The notes below the pieces were generated by a model. The model was given only the letters and a program-made list of their open reading frames with translations, was not told the origin of the DNA and searched no databases. The position numbers were made by a program, and so were the translations under genes. A stretch of 64,000 nucleotides of DNA from CAVVAH01 sp963746175 (GTDB lineage Bacteria > Actinomycetota > Actinomycetes > JACCUZ01). Numbering within the stretch: the stretch's first letter is position 1; each line of letters opens with the position of its first letter. Below, piece after piece: positions 9,571-18,329 of this stretch. The DNA lies in NCBI GenBank assembly GCA_963746175.1, contig CAVVAH010000001.1, forward strand, positions 124,001-188,000. Direction: 5' to 3'.

Positions 9571-9597
9571 GCCCCGCCCCCGTTCCGGGGGCGGGGC
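9571..9597 (+). terminator. Terminator hairpin after the Rpf-like gene
   Basis: Perfect 11-base GC arms (GCCCCGCCCCC, 9571-9581, and its complement at 9587-9597) with a 5-base loop and a short TTC tail. It sits 22 bases after the Rpf-like stop and may also end the acyP transcript from the other strand. Confidence 0.75.
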
Positions 9598-9630
9598 TTC
9601 GTGCGTGCGGGGGCGCCGCACGCACGAACC

Positions 9631-9903
9631 TCAGTCGACGCGGAAGCCGGTGAGGCCCTCGGGCTCCTCGTCCGTGACCACGACGTCGTCGACGCGGGAC
9701 TGGGGCGTTCCCCGGTGCAGCCAGTCGACCAGGGCAGAGACGTCGGCCGGCGGGCCCTCGGCAACGACCTCGACCGTGCCGTCCGGCAGGTTGCGTGCCG
9801 AGCCGGCGAGTCCGCGTCCGGCGGCCTCGCGCCGGGCGCCGTCCCGGAAGAAGACGCCCTGGACCTGTCCGATCACGACCGCCCGTCGGCGTACGACGTC
9901 CAC
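9631..9903 (-). CDS. acyP: Acylphosphatase
   Basis: Small cytoplasmic enzyme (90 residues) that hydrolyses carboxyl phosphates such as acyl phosphates. The phosphate-binding loop GQVQGVFFRDG supplies the catalytic Arg, and SARNLPDGTVEV supplies the catalytic Asn. Length is exactly that of the family. It lies 32 bases after the metalloprotease gene on the same strand, so the two may share a transcript, though no functional link is evident. Confidence 0.95.
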   Translation of the reverse strand: MDVVRRRAVVIGQVQGVFFRDGARREAAGRGLAGSARNLPDGTVEVVAEGPPADVSALVDWLHRGTPQSRVDDVVVTDEEPEGLTGFRVD

Positions 9904-9935
9904 GGGGCCATCCTGCCCGGCCGTGTTCCCAGGCG

Positions 9936-10736
9936 TCAGGGGGAGTCGAAGCAGCGGCCCTGGCCGAGCAGCTCCAGCCCGCGCAGGTCGCCGGCGTGGT
10001 ACCTCGCCAGCGGGTAGCTGTTGGTGTCGTACATGACCTGGAACGGGTCGGTGACGTGACCGAGGCCGACGAGGTGGCCGAGCTCGTGCAGCAGGACGGC
10101 GCGCGCCTTGGCGCCGTCGCCCGTGGACAGCTGCTGGGCGATCAGCGGCGCATTGAAGACCGCCGTGCCGCTCACGAACCGGCGGTCCGCGCCGGAACCG
10201 TAGCTGTCCGGGCCGGCGCGGCCGAGGATCTGGTCGGAGAGCATCGCCGTCTCGGCCGGCGACGACCAGGTGACGAGGACCGGCGCCCAGCGGTCGCCGT
10301 AGCGTGCCTTCTGGAACGCACCTCGGTCGGCGACGGGTGGTTCCGACGTGCTGCCGTCGTCGACGAAGCGAAGCCCCGAGGCGGCACTCAGCTCACCGAG
10401 CACCGACAGGAGCAGCGATCGGCCGCCCGGAGGCTCGCCGTCGGGACGGACGACGACGTGGATCGGCCGGCACGGGTCCCATGCGACGGGGGAGCCGTCC
10501 GGGTGCACGGCGAGGAAGGCGTAGCCGCCGACGCCCGAGGGCGCGAGGTCGGGTCGGCCGATCGGCTGCGGCGAGAGGTCGTCGGCCGGTCGCGAGGGCA
10601 CGTCGACGCCCGGCCGGCTGCCCGGCGCGGCCGCTGCGGCCCGCAGCGTCGCGCAGCCGCTGAGACTGCCGGCCAGGGCGGTCGCCAGCAGCCCGGCCGT
10701 GAGCAGTGCATGAGTGCGGCTGCGGCGGTGGATCAC
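9936..10736 (-). CDS. Putative zinc metalloprotease lipoprotein (metzincin type)
   Basis: A 266-residue exported protein. The N-terminus has a signal peptide ending in a lipobox (LSGC, Cys about residue 28), so it is probably anchored to the outer face of the membrane. Near the C-terminus is the zinc site HELGHLVGLGH (about residues 216-226), a full metzincin HExxHxxGxxH motif, followed by a candidate Met-turn (QVMYDT). The middle region is unconserved. Substrate unknown; similar matrixin-like lipoproteins occur in many actinobacteria. Start ATG at 10736; the promoter presumably lies in the gap before tRNA-Leu. Confidence 0.82.
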   Translation of the reverse strand: MIHRRSRTHALLTAGLLATALAGSLSGCATLRAAAAAPGSRPGVDVPSRPADDLSPQPIGRPDLAPSGVGGYAFLAVHPDGSPVAWDPCRPIHVVVRPDGEPPGGRSLLLSVLGELSAASGLRFVDDGSTSEPPVADRGAFQKARYGDRWAPVLVTWSSPAETAMLSDQILGRAGPDSYGSGADRRFVSGTAVFNAPLIAQQLSTGDGAKARAVLLHELGHLVGLGHVTDPFQVMYDTNSYPLARYHAGDLRGLELLGQGRCFDSP

Positions 10737-10811
10737 CTACCCGTCATCGGCAGGTCCGGACGGGAACCGGAGGGTCCCGTCGTCGGCTCCGGTATTCTCG
10801 CGGAGAACCCC

Positions 10812-10894
10812 GCCGGGTTGGTGGAACAGGCAGACACGGCGTCCTCAAAAGACGTTGCCCGATGGGCGTGTGGGTTCAAGTCCCACACCCGGCA
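10812..10894 (+). tRNA. tRNA-Leu (CAA)
   Basis: Cloverleaf with acceptor stem GCCGGGT (10812-10818) pairing with ACCCGGC (10887-10893) and discriminator A at 10894. The D arm has GGTGGAACAGGCAGACAC. The anticodon loop CTCAAAA gives anticodon CAA, reading the rare UUG codon. There is a long class II variable arm and the T arm TGTGGGTTCAAGTCCCACA. CCA is not encoded. A TATTCT box at 10793-10798, 13 bases before the mature end, is a candidate -10 element. Confidence 0.96.
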
Positions 10895-10930
10895 CCTTGT
10901 GTCCCGGCTGTGCGCCGTCCTGGCGCCATC

Positions 10931-11704
10931 ATGCCGCCGATGCGTCCAGCCGAGACGGTCGAGAGTGCGCTGCGCGCCTCCGACGCGGGGATGCGGGACA
11001 CGGACAATGCGACGCTGCACGGAGTCAGCGCGAGAACCATCCGCCGATGGCGTTCGCACTACCAGCGCCAAGGCCTACCCCGCGGACGGGCGCACACATC
11101 GGTGCCATGCCCTCGATGTCACGACGTCGAGCTCGACGGCGCGGCGTATACCGAGATCCTGGGCTGGCATCTCGGTATACGACACATCAGCCGTGGTCGT
11201 CGGGGTGTGTACAACCTGCACGTCGTGAACGACCGCAGGTACGTCAAGGACAACGCACGACTCAAGGTCGTCCTGGCCCGCGTGAAACCCGGTGGCCGAC
11301 CGCACACCAGACTAGTTCCGGGCGCTCAGACCACGACTGTGTCGTGGAAGCACTGGCCCTGCTTGATCCCGCAGCTCGGCCCCGGGCGGAAGCACGAGCG
11401 CCCCATCGTCCTCGAGGGTTGGCAACGCGCGCTCGTCGAAGCACATACCGGGCCGTTTCTCCGCGGTCTGTTCCACTCCGACGGGTGTCGCGCCAGGCAC
11501 TGGACTCGAAGGGTCGTTGCCGGGGCGATGAAGCGCTACCCGCGTTGGCAGTTCACGAACAACTCGGACGACATCCGCGAGCTGTGCTCGTGGGCGCTGG
11601 ACCTGGCGGGGATCCCGTGGCGCAGGTCCAACCGGAAAACGATCAGTGTCTCCACTCGGGCGGGCGTGGCTCGCCTGGACGAGCTGATCGGCCTCAAGGC
11701 CTAG
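10931..11704 (+). CDS. HTH/LAGLIDADG-related protein with a lost first catalytic motif
   Basis: A 257-residue protein of a common actinobacterial family often annotated as a transcriptional regulator but carrying the layout of a LAGLIDADG homing endonuclease. It has an N-terminal helix-turn-helix (about 10-35, VSARTIRRWRSHY), a CPRC zinc-binding-like motif, a first LAGLIDADG region (about 68-86), the block KHWPC...GPGRKHERPI, a second LAGLIDADG motif (FLRGLFHSDGCR) and the block FTNNSDDIRELC. Family members, as I remember them, read LGLYLGDGHIS in the first motif; here it is LGWHLGIRHIS, so the catalytic Asp-Gly is gone while the second motif is intact. That change coincides exactly with a 13-base palindrome. 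Activity as a nuclease is unlikely. The ATG at 10940 is an alternative start. It sits 36 bases after tRNA-Leu. Confidence 0.8.
   Translation: MPPMRPAETVESALRASDAGMRDTDNATLHGVSARTIRRWRSHYQRQGLPRGRAHTSVPCPRCHDVELDGAAYTEILGWHLGIRHISRGRRGVYNLHVVNDRRYVKDNARLKVVLARVKPGGRPHTRLVPGAQTTTVSWKHWPCLIPQLGPGRKHERPIVLEGWQRALVEAHTGPFLRGLFHSDGCRARHWTRRVVAGAMKRYPRWQFTNNSDDIRELCSWALDLAGIPWRRSNRKTISVSTRAGVARLDELIGLKA
11145..11181. repeat. Perfect 13-base inverted repeat inside the LAGLIDADG-like gene
   Basis: CGTATACCGAGAT (11145-11157) and ATCTCGGTATACG (11169-11181) are perfect complements around an 11-base loop. The right arm encodes the altered LGIR part of the first LAGLIDADG motif. A terminator role is unlikely because it lies inside an open frame and has no T tract. 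Confidence 0.85.
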
Positions 11705-11782
11705 CCGTGCCGGGGTTCGGGCGAGGGCCACGCCTGCGGCAGCCGAGGCCTGCCGTACGGGGGTCCCGGCTACCCTCCTGGC

Positions 11783-12400
11783 GTGGCCGAGACCTCGGAT
11801 GTGGCGCGGCGGACGGCACCCCGCGTGGTGATCGCCGAGGACGAGGCGCTCATCCGTCTGGACCTCCGGGAGATGCTCGAGGAGGAGGGCTACGAGGTGG
11901 TCGCCGAGGCCGCTGACGGCGAGCAGGCGGTCGCACTCGTCACCGAGCACCGTCCCGACCTGGCCGTCCTCGACGTGAAGATGCCGGTGCTCGACGGCAT
12001 CTCGGCCGCCGAGCAGATCGCCGCGGCCCGGATCGCCCCGGTCGTGATGCTCACGGCGTTCTCGCAGCGCGAGCTGGTCGAGCGGGCCCGGGCCGCCGGC
12101 GCCATGGCGTACCTGGTCAAGCCGTTCAGCAAGGCCGACCTCGTCCCCGCCGTCGAGATGGCGATGGCCCGCTACGACGAGCTGACGACCCTGGAGTCCG
12201 AGGTGACCGACCTGCGCGAGCGGCTGGAGACCCGCAGGCTCGTCGACCGCGCCAAGGGCTGGCTGATGGATCGGCACGGCCTCGACGAGGCGGCGGCCTA
12301 TCGCTGGGTGCAGCGGACCTCGATGGACCGCCGCATGAGCATGCGCCAGGTGGCCGAGATGGTGCTGCGCGAGGGCGACGGGTCGCCGGCCGACCGCTGA
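11783..12400 (+). CDS. pdtaR: ANTAR-domain response regulator (PdtaR-like)
   Basis: A 205-residue two-component regulator. The receiver domain (about 14-130) has the acidic pair (AEDEA), the phosphoacceptor Asp in LAVLDVKMP, a Thr in MLTAF and the conserved Lys in LVKPF. A coiled linker leads to the C-terminal ANTAR domain (about 145-200, DRAKGWLMDRHGLDEAAAYRWVQ), which binds paired hairpins in nascent RNA to prevent termination. In M. tuberculosis PdtaR is phosphorylated by PdtaS, whose gene is elsewhere; no kinase lies here either. GTG start at 11783. The livK gene follows 213 bases downstream, but whether its leader holds an ANTAR target is uncertain. Confidence 0.92.
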   Translation: MAETSDVARRTAPRVVIAEDEALIRLDLREMLEEEGYEVVAEAADGEQAVALVTEHRPDLAVLDVKMPVLDGISAAEQIAAARIAPVVMLTAFSQRELVERARAAGAMAYLVKPFSKADLVPAVEMAMARYDELTTLESEVTDLRERLETRRLVDRAKGWLMDRHGLDEAAAYRWVQRTSMDRRMSMRQVAEMVLREGDGSPADR

Positions 12401-12613
12401 CCGGGGTGCGGCCGGGGTGGGGCGGCGAGCCGTTCGCCCGTGTGTCAGTTTCCTGCACGGTGGTGGAGCGAAGGTCACGACTTGGCAACGACGAGTCGTC
12501 ACATGAGCCCGAACCCCCACCCTCCCCTCCCCCTGACCGGTAGGTTCCCCAGCGTCAGGCGCGAGCCTGTGCGGTCCGCCCCTGGTCCGCGACCCTTCTC
12601 AAGGAGCTGGTTC

Positions 12614-13895
12614 ATGATTCGCCCCACCCCCCTCTGGCGGTCGGTTGCGGTCCTCGGTGTCGCCGGTCTCCTGCTCACCGCGTGCGGTGGCAGCAGCGAC
12701 ACGGCCTCGACGTCGGACAAGACCCCCGAAGCCTCCGACTCCGGCTCCGCCGCCAAGGGCGACGGCACGCTGAAGCTCGGCACGCTGCTCCCGCAGACCG
12801 GCTCGCTCGCCTTCCTCGGCCCACCCGAGATCGCCGGCGTGAAGCTGGCGGTCCAGGACATCAACGCTGCTGGCGGCGTCAACGGCAAGCAGGTCGAGCA
12901 GGTCGACTCGGACTCGGGCGACACCTCGACGGACACGGCCTCCCAGTCGGTCGACCGTCTCCTCTCCAACAACGTCGACGCCATCATCGGCGCCGCCTCG
13001 TCCAGCGTGTCGCTGTCGGTGATCGACAAGATCACCGGTGACGGAGTCGCTGCAGATCTCGCCGGCGAACACCTCGGACGAGCTCACCGACTACGCCGAC
13101 AAGGGCCTGTACTTCCGCACCGCCCCGCCGGACGTCCTGCAGGGCCGGGTGCTCGGTGACCTGATCGCGTCGGACGGCAACGGCACCGTGGGCATCCTGG
13201 CTCTTCAGGACGCCTACGGCACCGGCCTCGCGGACAACCTGACCAAGACGTTCGAGTCGAGCGGTGGCCAGGTCGTGGAGAAGGTCATCTACGACCCCAA
13301 GGCGGCGTCGTTCGCCACCGAGGTCGGCAAGATCAAGGCCGCCGACCCCGAGGCCATCGCGGTCATCGCGTTCGACGAGACCAAGAAGCTCATCCCCGAG
13401 ATGGTCAAGCAGGGCATCGGGCCGGACAAGAAGAAGGTGTACTTCGTCGACGGCAACGTCGGCGCGGACTACTCCAAGGACTTCCCGAAGGGCACCCTCA
13501 CGGGTGTCAAGGGCACCAACCCGGGCGTCGTCGCCAGCGACGACTTCAAGGCCCGGCTTGCCACGGTGGACGCCAACCTGGACGCCTTCACCTACGGTCC
13601 GGAGTCGTACGACGCAGCCATCGTCGTCGCTCTCGCGGCGCAGGCCGCCGGTGACGACTCGGGCGAGGCGATCGCCAGCAAGATGCAAGAGGTCAGCTCG
13701 GGCGGCACGAAGTGCACGTCGTTCAAGGAGTGCGTGGCCCTGCTGGAGAAGGACGAGGACATCGACTTCGACGGCGTCAGCGGCCCGATCGACTTCAACG
13801 ACAAGGGTGACCCCAGCAAGGCGACCGTGAGCATCTACCAGTTCGACGACACGAACATCGCCAAGTTCGTCGAGGGCAAGGAAGGCGAGATCTGA
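12614..13895 (+). CDS. livK: Branched-chain amino-acid ABC transporter substrate-binding protein (one frameshift)
   Basis: Periplasmic-binding-type lipoprotein that would deliver Leu/Ile/Val or a related substrate to LivHMGF. The signal peptide ends in a lipobox (LLTACGG, Cys about residue 25). The mature part begins with the family pattern LKLGTLLPQTGSLAFLGPPE. The frame breaks at about 13044-13050: reading VIDKITGDGV continues naturally as LQISPANTSDELT one frame over, so a single extra base in AGTCGCTGCAG explains it. The span is 3n+1 bases, as expected. Repaired length is about 426 residues. The start has an ideal AAGGAG (12601-12606). It is convergent with livF and shares a terminator with it. 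Confidence 0.9.
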
Positions 13896-13940
13896 CGCTC
13901 GCGTCAGCTCTAGCCGTCAGCACCTGACGGAGCAGCACGA

Positions 13941-13976
13941 CAGAGGGGCCCGGCCGATCACGGCCGGGCCCCTCTG
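13941..13976. terminator. Bidirectional terminator between livK and livF
   Basis: Perfect 16-base arms (CAGAGGGGCCCGGCCG at 13941-13956 and its complement at 13961-13976) around the loop ATCA. It is symmetric and lies between two convergent genes, so it can serve both. The bases from here to 14128 contain nothing else recognisable. Confidence 0.85.
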
Positions 13977-14128
13977 CTGTACACCAAGGAGTGATCGTTT
14001 GCGACCTCGAGCCCGCACGCCGTCGTCACTCCGGCGTGTCCCGTGACCCAGGTCGCAACACGACGGTCGAGGAGCCGCGCGCGCGGTGGAGCTATGGCGC
14101 CGGCGCCACGAGGCCGGCCGGCGGCTGG

Positions 14129-15050
14129 TCAGGCCTTGGCGAGGGTGCCGAGGTAGAGCTCGATGACCTTGGGGTCGTTGGCGAGGTCCTTGCCGGACGC
14201 CGGTGTAGGCGTTGCGGCCCTGGTCGAGGACGTAGCCGCGGTCGCAGATCTGCAGGCAGCGACGGGCGTTCTGCTCGACCATGATCACCGAGACGCCGGC
14301 CCGGTTGATCTGCCGGGTGCGGACGAACACCTCGTCCTGCAGGGCGGGGGACAGCCCGGCCGACGGTTCGTCGAGCAGCAGGACCGACGGCTCCATCATG
14401 AGCGCGCGGCCCATGGCCACCATCTGGCGCTCACCGCCGGACAGAGAGCCGGCGCGCTGTGCCCGGCGGTCGCCGAGCGCGGGGAAGAGACCGGTCACGA
14501 ACTCGAAGCTCTGCTTGAACTTCTTCGGCGACTGGTACACCCCCATCTGGAGGTTCTCCTCGATGGTCAGGCTCGGGAAGACGTTGTTGGTCTGCGGGAC
14601 GAAGCCGACGCCCTGGGACACCAGCTTGTTGGCCTTGTAGCCCGTGATGTTCTCGCCGCGCAGGGTGATCGAGCCGGTGCTCACCTTGATGAGGCCGAAG
14701 ATCGCCTTGAGCAGCGTGGACTTGCCGGCGCCGTTGGGCCCGATGATCCCGACGAGCTCGCCGTCGTTCACGTAGAGGTCGCAGCCGTTGAGGATGTTGA
14801 CGCCGGGGACGTAGCCCGCGACGACCTCGTCGGCGCGCAGCAGCGCGTCCTTGGCGGCGGACTCGTGCGCGCCGCGGTTCTCCCGCGAGATCGTGTGGTC
14901 CGCACGGGCGTCGGCGCCGCCCTCGGACGCCTTCACGCCGGCGTCCTGCTCGGCGCCGGCGGGCGTGCCCGGCTGGTCGGCGGGCTGCTCGGCCACCGTC
15001 TCGTCGGCTCGCTCGCCGGCGGTGTCACCGGTGGGGCGCTCGTCGCTCAC
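14129..15050 (-). CDS. livF: Branched-chain amino-acid ABC transporter ATPase LivF (one frameshift near the end)
   Basis: ATPase subunit. Walker A GPNGAGKST, the signature LSGGERQ and Walker B SVLLLDEPSAG are present. The first ~70 residues are an unusual acidic, Ala/Asp/Glu-rich extension before the normal start of the domain (LLRADEVVAGYVPG). Near 14197-14201 the frame shifts: GRNAYTG continues one frame over as SGKDLANDPKVIELYLGTLAKA and a stop at 14129, the usual LivF ending. One inserted base explains this (span 3n+1). It overlaps livG by four bases (GTGA), indicating translational coupling in the order livH-livM-livG-livF. Confidence 0.9.
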
Positions 15051-16012
15051 GGCTGCTCCTCGTTCTCGGCGCGCTCCCGCTCGAGCGCCTCCTCGGCCTC
15101 GGCGAGCACCTTCTGCTCCTCCTCCTCGGTGAGGGGGGCGTCGTGGTGCGAGCCGAGGTAGGCGTCGATGACCCGCTGGTCGCCCATGACGGCGTCCGGC
15201 GGACCCTCGGCGATCACCTTGCCCTGGGCCATGACGATCACCCAGTCCGAGATGTCGCGGACCATGTCCATGTCGTGCTCGACGAAGAGCACCGTCATGC
15301 CGTCCTCGCGCAGGTCCTTCACGTGGCCGAGCAGCGACTGGGTCAGCGCCGGGTTCACGCCGGCCATCGGCTCGTCGAGCATGACCATCTCGGGGTTGAC
15401 CATCAGCGCCCGGGCCATCTCGAGCAGCTTGCGCTGCCCGCCCGAGAGGCTGCCGGCGAAGTCCTCGCGCTTCCTGTCCAGCTTGAAGCGGGCGAGCAGG
15501 TCGTCGGCGCGCGACGTGATCTCCCGCTCCTGAGAGCCCCAGACCGCCTGGAACAGGGCGGCGAAGACGTTCTCACCCTTCTGACCGGTGGCCCCCAGCC
15601 GCATGTTCTCGATGACGGTGAGCTTGGACAGCGCCTTGGTCAGCTGGAAGGTGCGCACCATGCCCAGCCGCGCCACCTTGTGCGCCGCGACGCCCTTGAG
15701 CGACCGACCGCCGAACGACCAGCTGCCCTCGTTCGGCTGGTCGAAGCCCGTGAGCAGGTTGAAGAACGTCGTCTTGCCCGCACCGTTGGGGCCGATCAGG
15801 GCCGTGATGGCGCCGCGCTGGATCTCGACGTGGTCCACGGAGACCGCGGTCAGGCCGCCGAACTGGCGGACGATGTTGTCCGCGACCAGGATCGGGTCCG
15901 GCTTGGGAGCGCCGGGCTCGTGCGCCACGTCGGCCAGCGCGACCGCGGCGGCGTCCCGGCGCTCGCGGCGGGAGCCCGCCTCCGCCCTCGTCGTCATCTC
16001 GTCATCGGGCAT
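15047..16012 (-). CDS. livG: Branched-chain amino-acid ABC transporter ATPase LivG
   Basis: Second ATPase subunit, 321 residues. Walker A (IGPNGAGKTT), signature (LSGGQRKLLEMARAL), Walker B (PEMVMLDEPMAGVNP) and the switch His (FVEHDMD) are intact. The N-terminus (about 35 residues) and the C-terminus (EEEEQKVLAEAEEALERERAENEEQ) carry charged extensions not seen in E. coli LivG; the C-terminal one looks like a coiled coil. The start ATG at 16012 (MPDDEM) lies inside the end of livM and has GGAGGGAG 12 bases upstream; the ATG at 15997 is an alternative. Confidence 0.93.
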   Translation of the reverse strand: MPDDEMTTRAEAGSRRERRDAAAVALADVAHEPGAPKPDPILVADNIVRQFGGLTAVSVDHVEIQRGAITALIGPNGAGKTTFFNLLTGFDQPNEGSWSFGGRSLKGVAAHKVARLGMVRTFQLTKALSKLTVIENMRLGATGQKGENVFAALFQAVWGSQEREITSRADDLLARFKLDRKREDFAGSLSGGQRKLLEMARALMVNPEMVMLDEPMAGVNPALTQSLLGHVKDLREDGMTVLFVEHDMDMVRDISDWVIVMAQGKVIAEGPPDAVMGDQRVIDAYLGSHHDAPLTEEEEQKVLAEAEEALERERAENEEQP

Positions 16013-16994
16013 CGAGCGCGATCTCCCTCCGGTCACCGAAGATCCCCTGCGGTCGGAAGATCATGAGAAGCATGAGCAGCAGGCCGACGAGCATGAAGCG
16101 GAACTGACCCACCTGGGTGGTGCTGATGATCGAGTTCGAGACGTACCCCGCGTCGATGGCCTCGTTGAGGATGTTGTCGGTGAGCGAGAGGACCACCCAG
16201 AAGATCGCCGCACCCACGACCGGTGCCCCGACCCGCGCGGCGCCCCCGAGGATCAGCACGGTGTAGGCGAAGAACGTGGTGTCGGTGCCGAAGATGTCGG
16301 GTTGGATCGAGTTCTGGCCGAGCCCGTAGATGAAGCCGCCGAGGCAGCCGAGCACGCCGCCGATGATGAGGCTCTGCATCTTGTAGGCGTAGACGTTCTT
16401 GCCGAGGCTGCGGACGGCGTCCTCGTCCTCGCGGATCGCCTTCAGCACGCGGCCCCACGGGCTGCGCATCAGCAGGTACACGATCAGGCAGGACAGTGCG
16501 ACCAGCACCCACCCGACGGTGAGCACCCACATCTGGCGCTCGTTGAAGCCGAACTTGCCGATGTCGTACTGACGCACCGGGTAGGGGTTGAGCGCATAGA
16601 AGTCGCCGGAGAACGACTGCCGGCCGTCGGAACCGCCGAACGTCTCCTCGAAGGTCACCGACCGCACGACTAGCCGGATGATCTCGGCGGAGGCGATCGT
16701 CACGATCGCCAGGTAGTCGGCGCGCAGCCGCAGGGTCGGGATGCCCAGGAGAAGCGCCAGCAGCACGGCGGCGACCAGGCCGATGACGATCCCCAGCCAG
16801 AGCGACAGGTCGAACGACTGCACCGTGACGGCCATGCCGTACGCGGCCACGGCGAGGAAGCCGGACTGCCCGAAGTTCAGCAGGCCGGTGTAGCCGAAGT
16901 GCACGTTGAGGCCGATCGCTGCGAGTGCGAACACCACGGTCTGCACGCCGACGGACGCCTCGAGGGCGTTGATGATGATCCGGGTCCAGTCCAC
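16002..16994 (-). CDS. livM: Branched-chain amino-acid ABC transporter permease LivM
   Basis: Inner-membrane permease of 330 residues with about eight to nine hydrophobic segments. Family landmarks are GLNVHFGYTGLLNFGQSGF near the N-terminus, the EAA-like loop SPWGRVLKAIREDEDAVRSLG (about residues 205-225) and the ending RPQGIFGDRRE. The GTG at 16994 (VDWTRIIINALEA) is chosen because it precedes the first membrane segment and follows GGAACGGAG. It lies 17 bases after livH. Confidence 0.92.
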   Translation of the reverse strand: MDWTRIIINALEASVGVQTVVFALAAIGLNVHFGYTGLLNFGQSGFLAVAAYGMAVTVQSFDLSLWLGIVIGLVAAVLLALLLGIPTLRLRADYLAIVTIASAEIIRLVVRSVTFEETFGGSDGRQSFSGDFYALNPYPVRQYDIGKFGFNERQMWVLTVGWVLVALSCLIVYLLMRSPWGRVLKAIREDEDAVRSLGKNVYAYKMQSLIIGGVLGCLGGFIYGLGQNSIQPDIFGTDTTFFAYTVLILGGAARVGAPVVGAAIFWVVLSLTDNILNEAIDAGYVSNSIISTTQVGQFRFMLVGLLLMLLMIFRPQGIFGDRREIALDAR

Positions 16995-17011
16995 GTCGAG
17001 CGCTCCGTTCC

Positions 17012-18329
17012 TCAGCCGACCCGCTGCGCGCGGCCCAGGATGCCCTGCGGCCGGACCAGGAGGATGACGATCAAGATGCCGAGGGCGCCGACGTTCTTCA
17101 GCTCGACCGGGATCCACAGCGTGGACACCGAGATGAAGAGACCGACGACGATGCTGCCGACCACGGCGCCGTACGCCGTGCCCAGCCCGCCGAGGGTGAC
17201 CGCGGCGAAGATGAGCAGCAGGATCTGGAAGCCCATCTGGAAGTTGATGCCCTGGGCGAGACCGAGCAGGATGCCGGCCAGCCCGGCCAGCATCGCGCCG
17301 GCGATCCAGACCACCCGGATCACGCCGTCGACGTCGATGCCGGATGCCGAAGCCAGTGCCGGGTTGTCGGCGACGGCGCGTGTCGCCTTGCCGATCCGGG
17401 TGCGCTGCAGGGCGATGATCGCGGCGAGAAGGAAGATGACCGCGACCGCCATCGAGAGGTAGTCACGGGCGGCCAGGTCGATCGGGCCGAGGCTGATGCC
17501 CTTCTGCCCCTGGTAGTCCGGGTAGGCGCGGGTGTTGCCGGTGAACTTGTAGAGGAAGAAGTACCGCAGGAAGATGCCCAGCCCGATGGAGACGATCATG
17601 GCGGCGATCAGGCCGGTCCCGCGTCGCCGCAGGGGTCCCCAGAGCCAGGCGTCGTTGGCCCAGCCGATGAGCCCGCAGAGGACGAGGGCGATCAACGCGG
17701 CGGGGAAGAACTGCAGCACCGCCGAAGTCGGGCAGGAACGGCACGTTGCCGGTGCTGACCCACCAGGTCATCATCGCGCCGATCGTCACCAGCTCGCCGT
17801 GGGCGAAGTTGGTCAGGCCCGTCGTGCCGAAGATCAGCGACAGGCCGACGGCGGCAAGCGCGATGATGAGGCCGAACCGCAGGCCCTCCGCGGTCAGCTG
17901 GGCCGCCTGGCTCCACTTGCCCTGGACCTGTCGTGCGCTCTTGCCGAGCGGGAAGAGCACCGGCTTGTCCTGGCCGAGGAGCACCGGCACCTTGAGCGAC
18001 TTCTTGCTGGCGTCGGTGAGGTTGACGCCCTTGGGCAGCGTCTTCTCGTCGAGGCTCACCGTGTAGGTCCCCTTGCCCGGGATCTCGACCGTCCACCGGC
18101 CGGTCTTGTCGCTCGTGGCGGTCTCCGCGAACCCGCTCGGGCCCTTCACGTCGATCTTGACGCCCTCGTAGGCGACCCGCTCGCCCTTCTTCAGCTGGAA
18201 CAGGAAGCCGAAGATGGACTCGCCCTCCGCATTGGCCGGTCCGGCCCCCATGCCGAGGACGGCGACCAGGGCGGCGAGCAGAGCGGCGAGGAACAGCGCG
18301 ACTCTCGTGCGCACCAGGCCGTGTCTCAT
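17012..18329 (-). CDS. livH: Branched-chain amino-acid ABC transporter permease LivH with N-terminal exported domain (one frameshift)
   Basis: First gene of the livHMGF operon. Repaired length is about 438 residues. It starts with a signal peptide (about 1-29, ending GPANAEG). Next comes a soluble domain (about 35-125) that looks like an Ig/carboxypeptidase-regulatory fold (VKIDVKGPSGF, TGRWTVEIPGKGTYTVSL). The LivH permease proper follows (AVGLSLIFGTTGLTNFAHGE). The frame breaks near 17723-17728: FLPDF continues as AVLQFFPAALIAL one frame over; removing one G in TTCGGCGGTG restores it (span 3n+1). The ending (RPQGILGRAQR) is typical. The extra domain would face outside and could contact LivK; that is inference. 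Confidence 0.87.

Noticed and set aside
10812..11704. Integrated genomic island at tRNA-Leu
   Set aside because: No integrase, no repeated tRNA end, and core genes resume within 1 kb.
13044..13050. Programmed ribosomal frameshift in livK
   Set aside because: No slippery heptamer or downstream structure is seen, and many unrelated genes here show similar one-base breaks, so sequence error is more likely.
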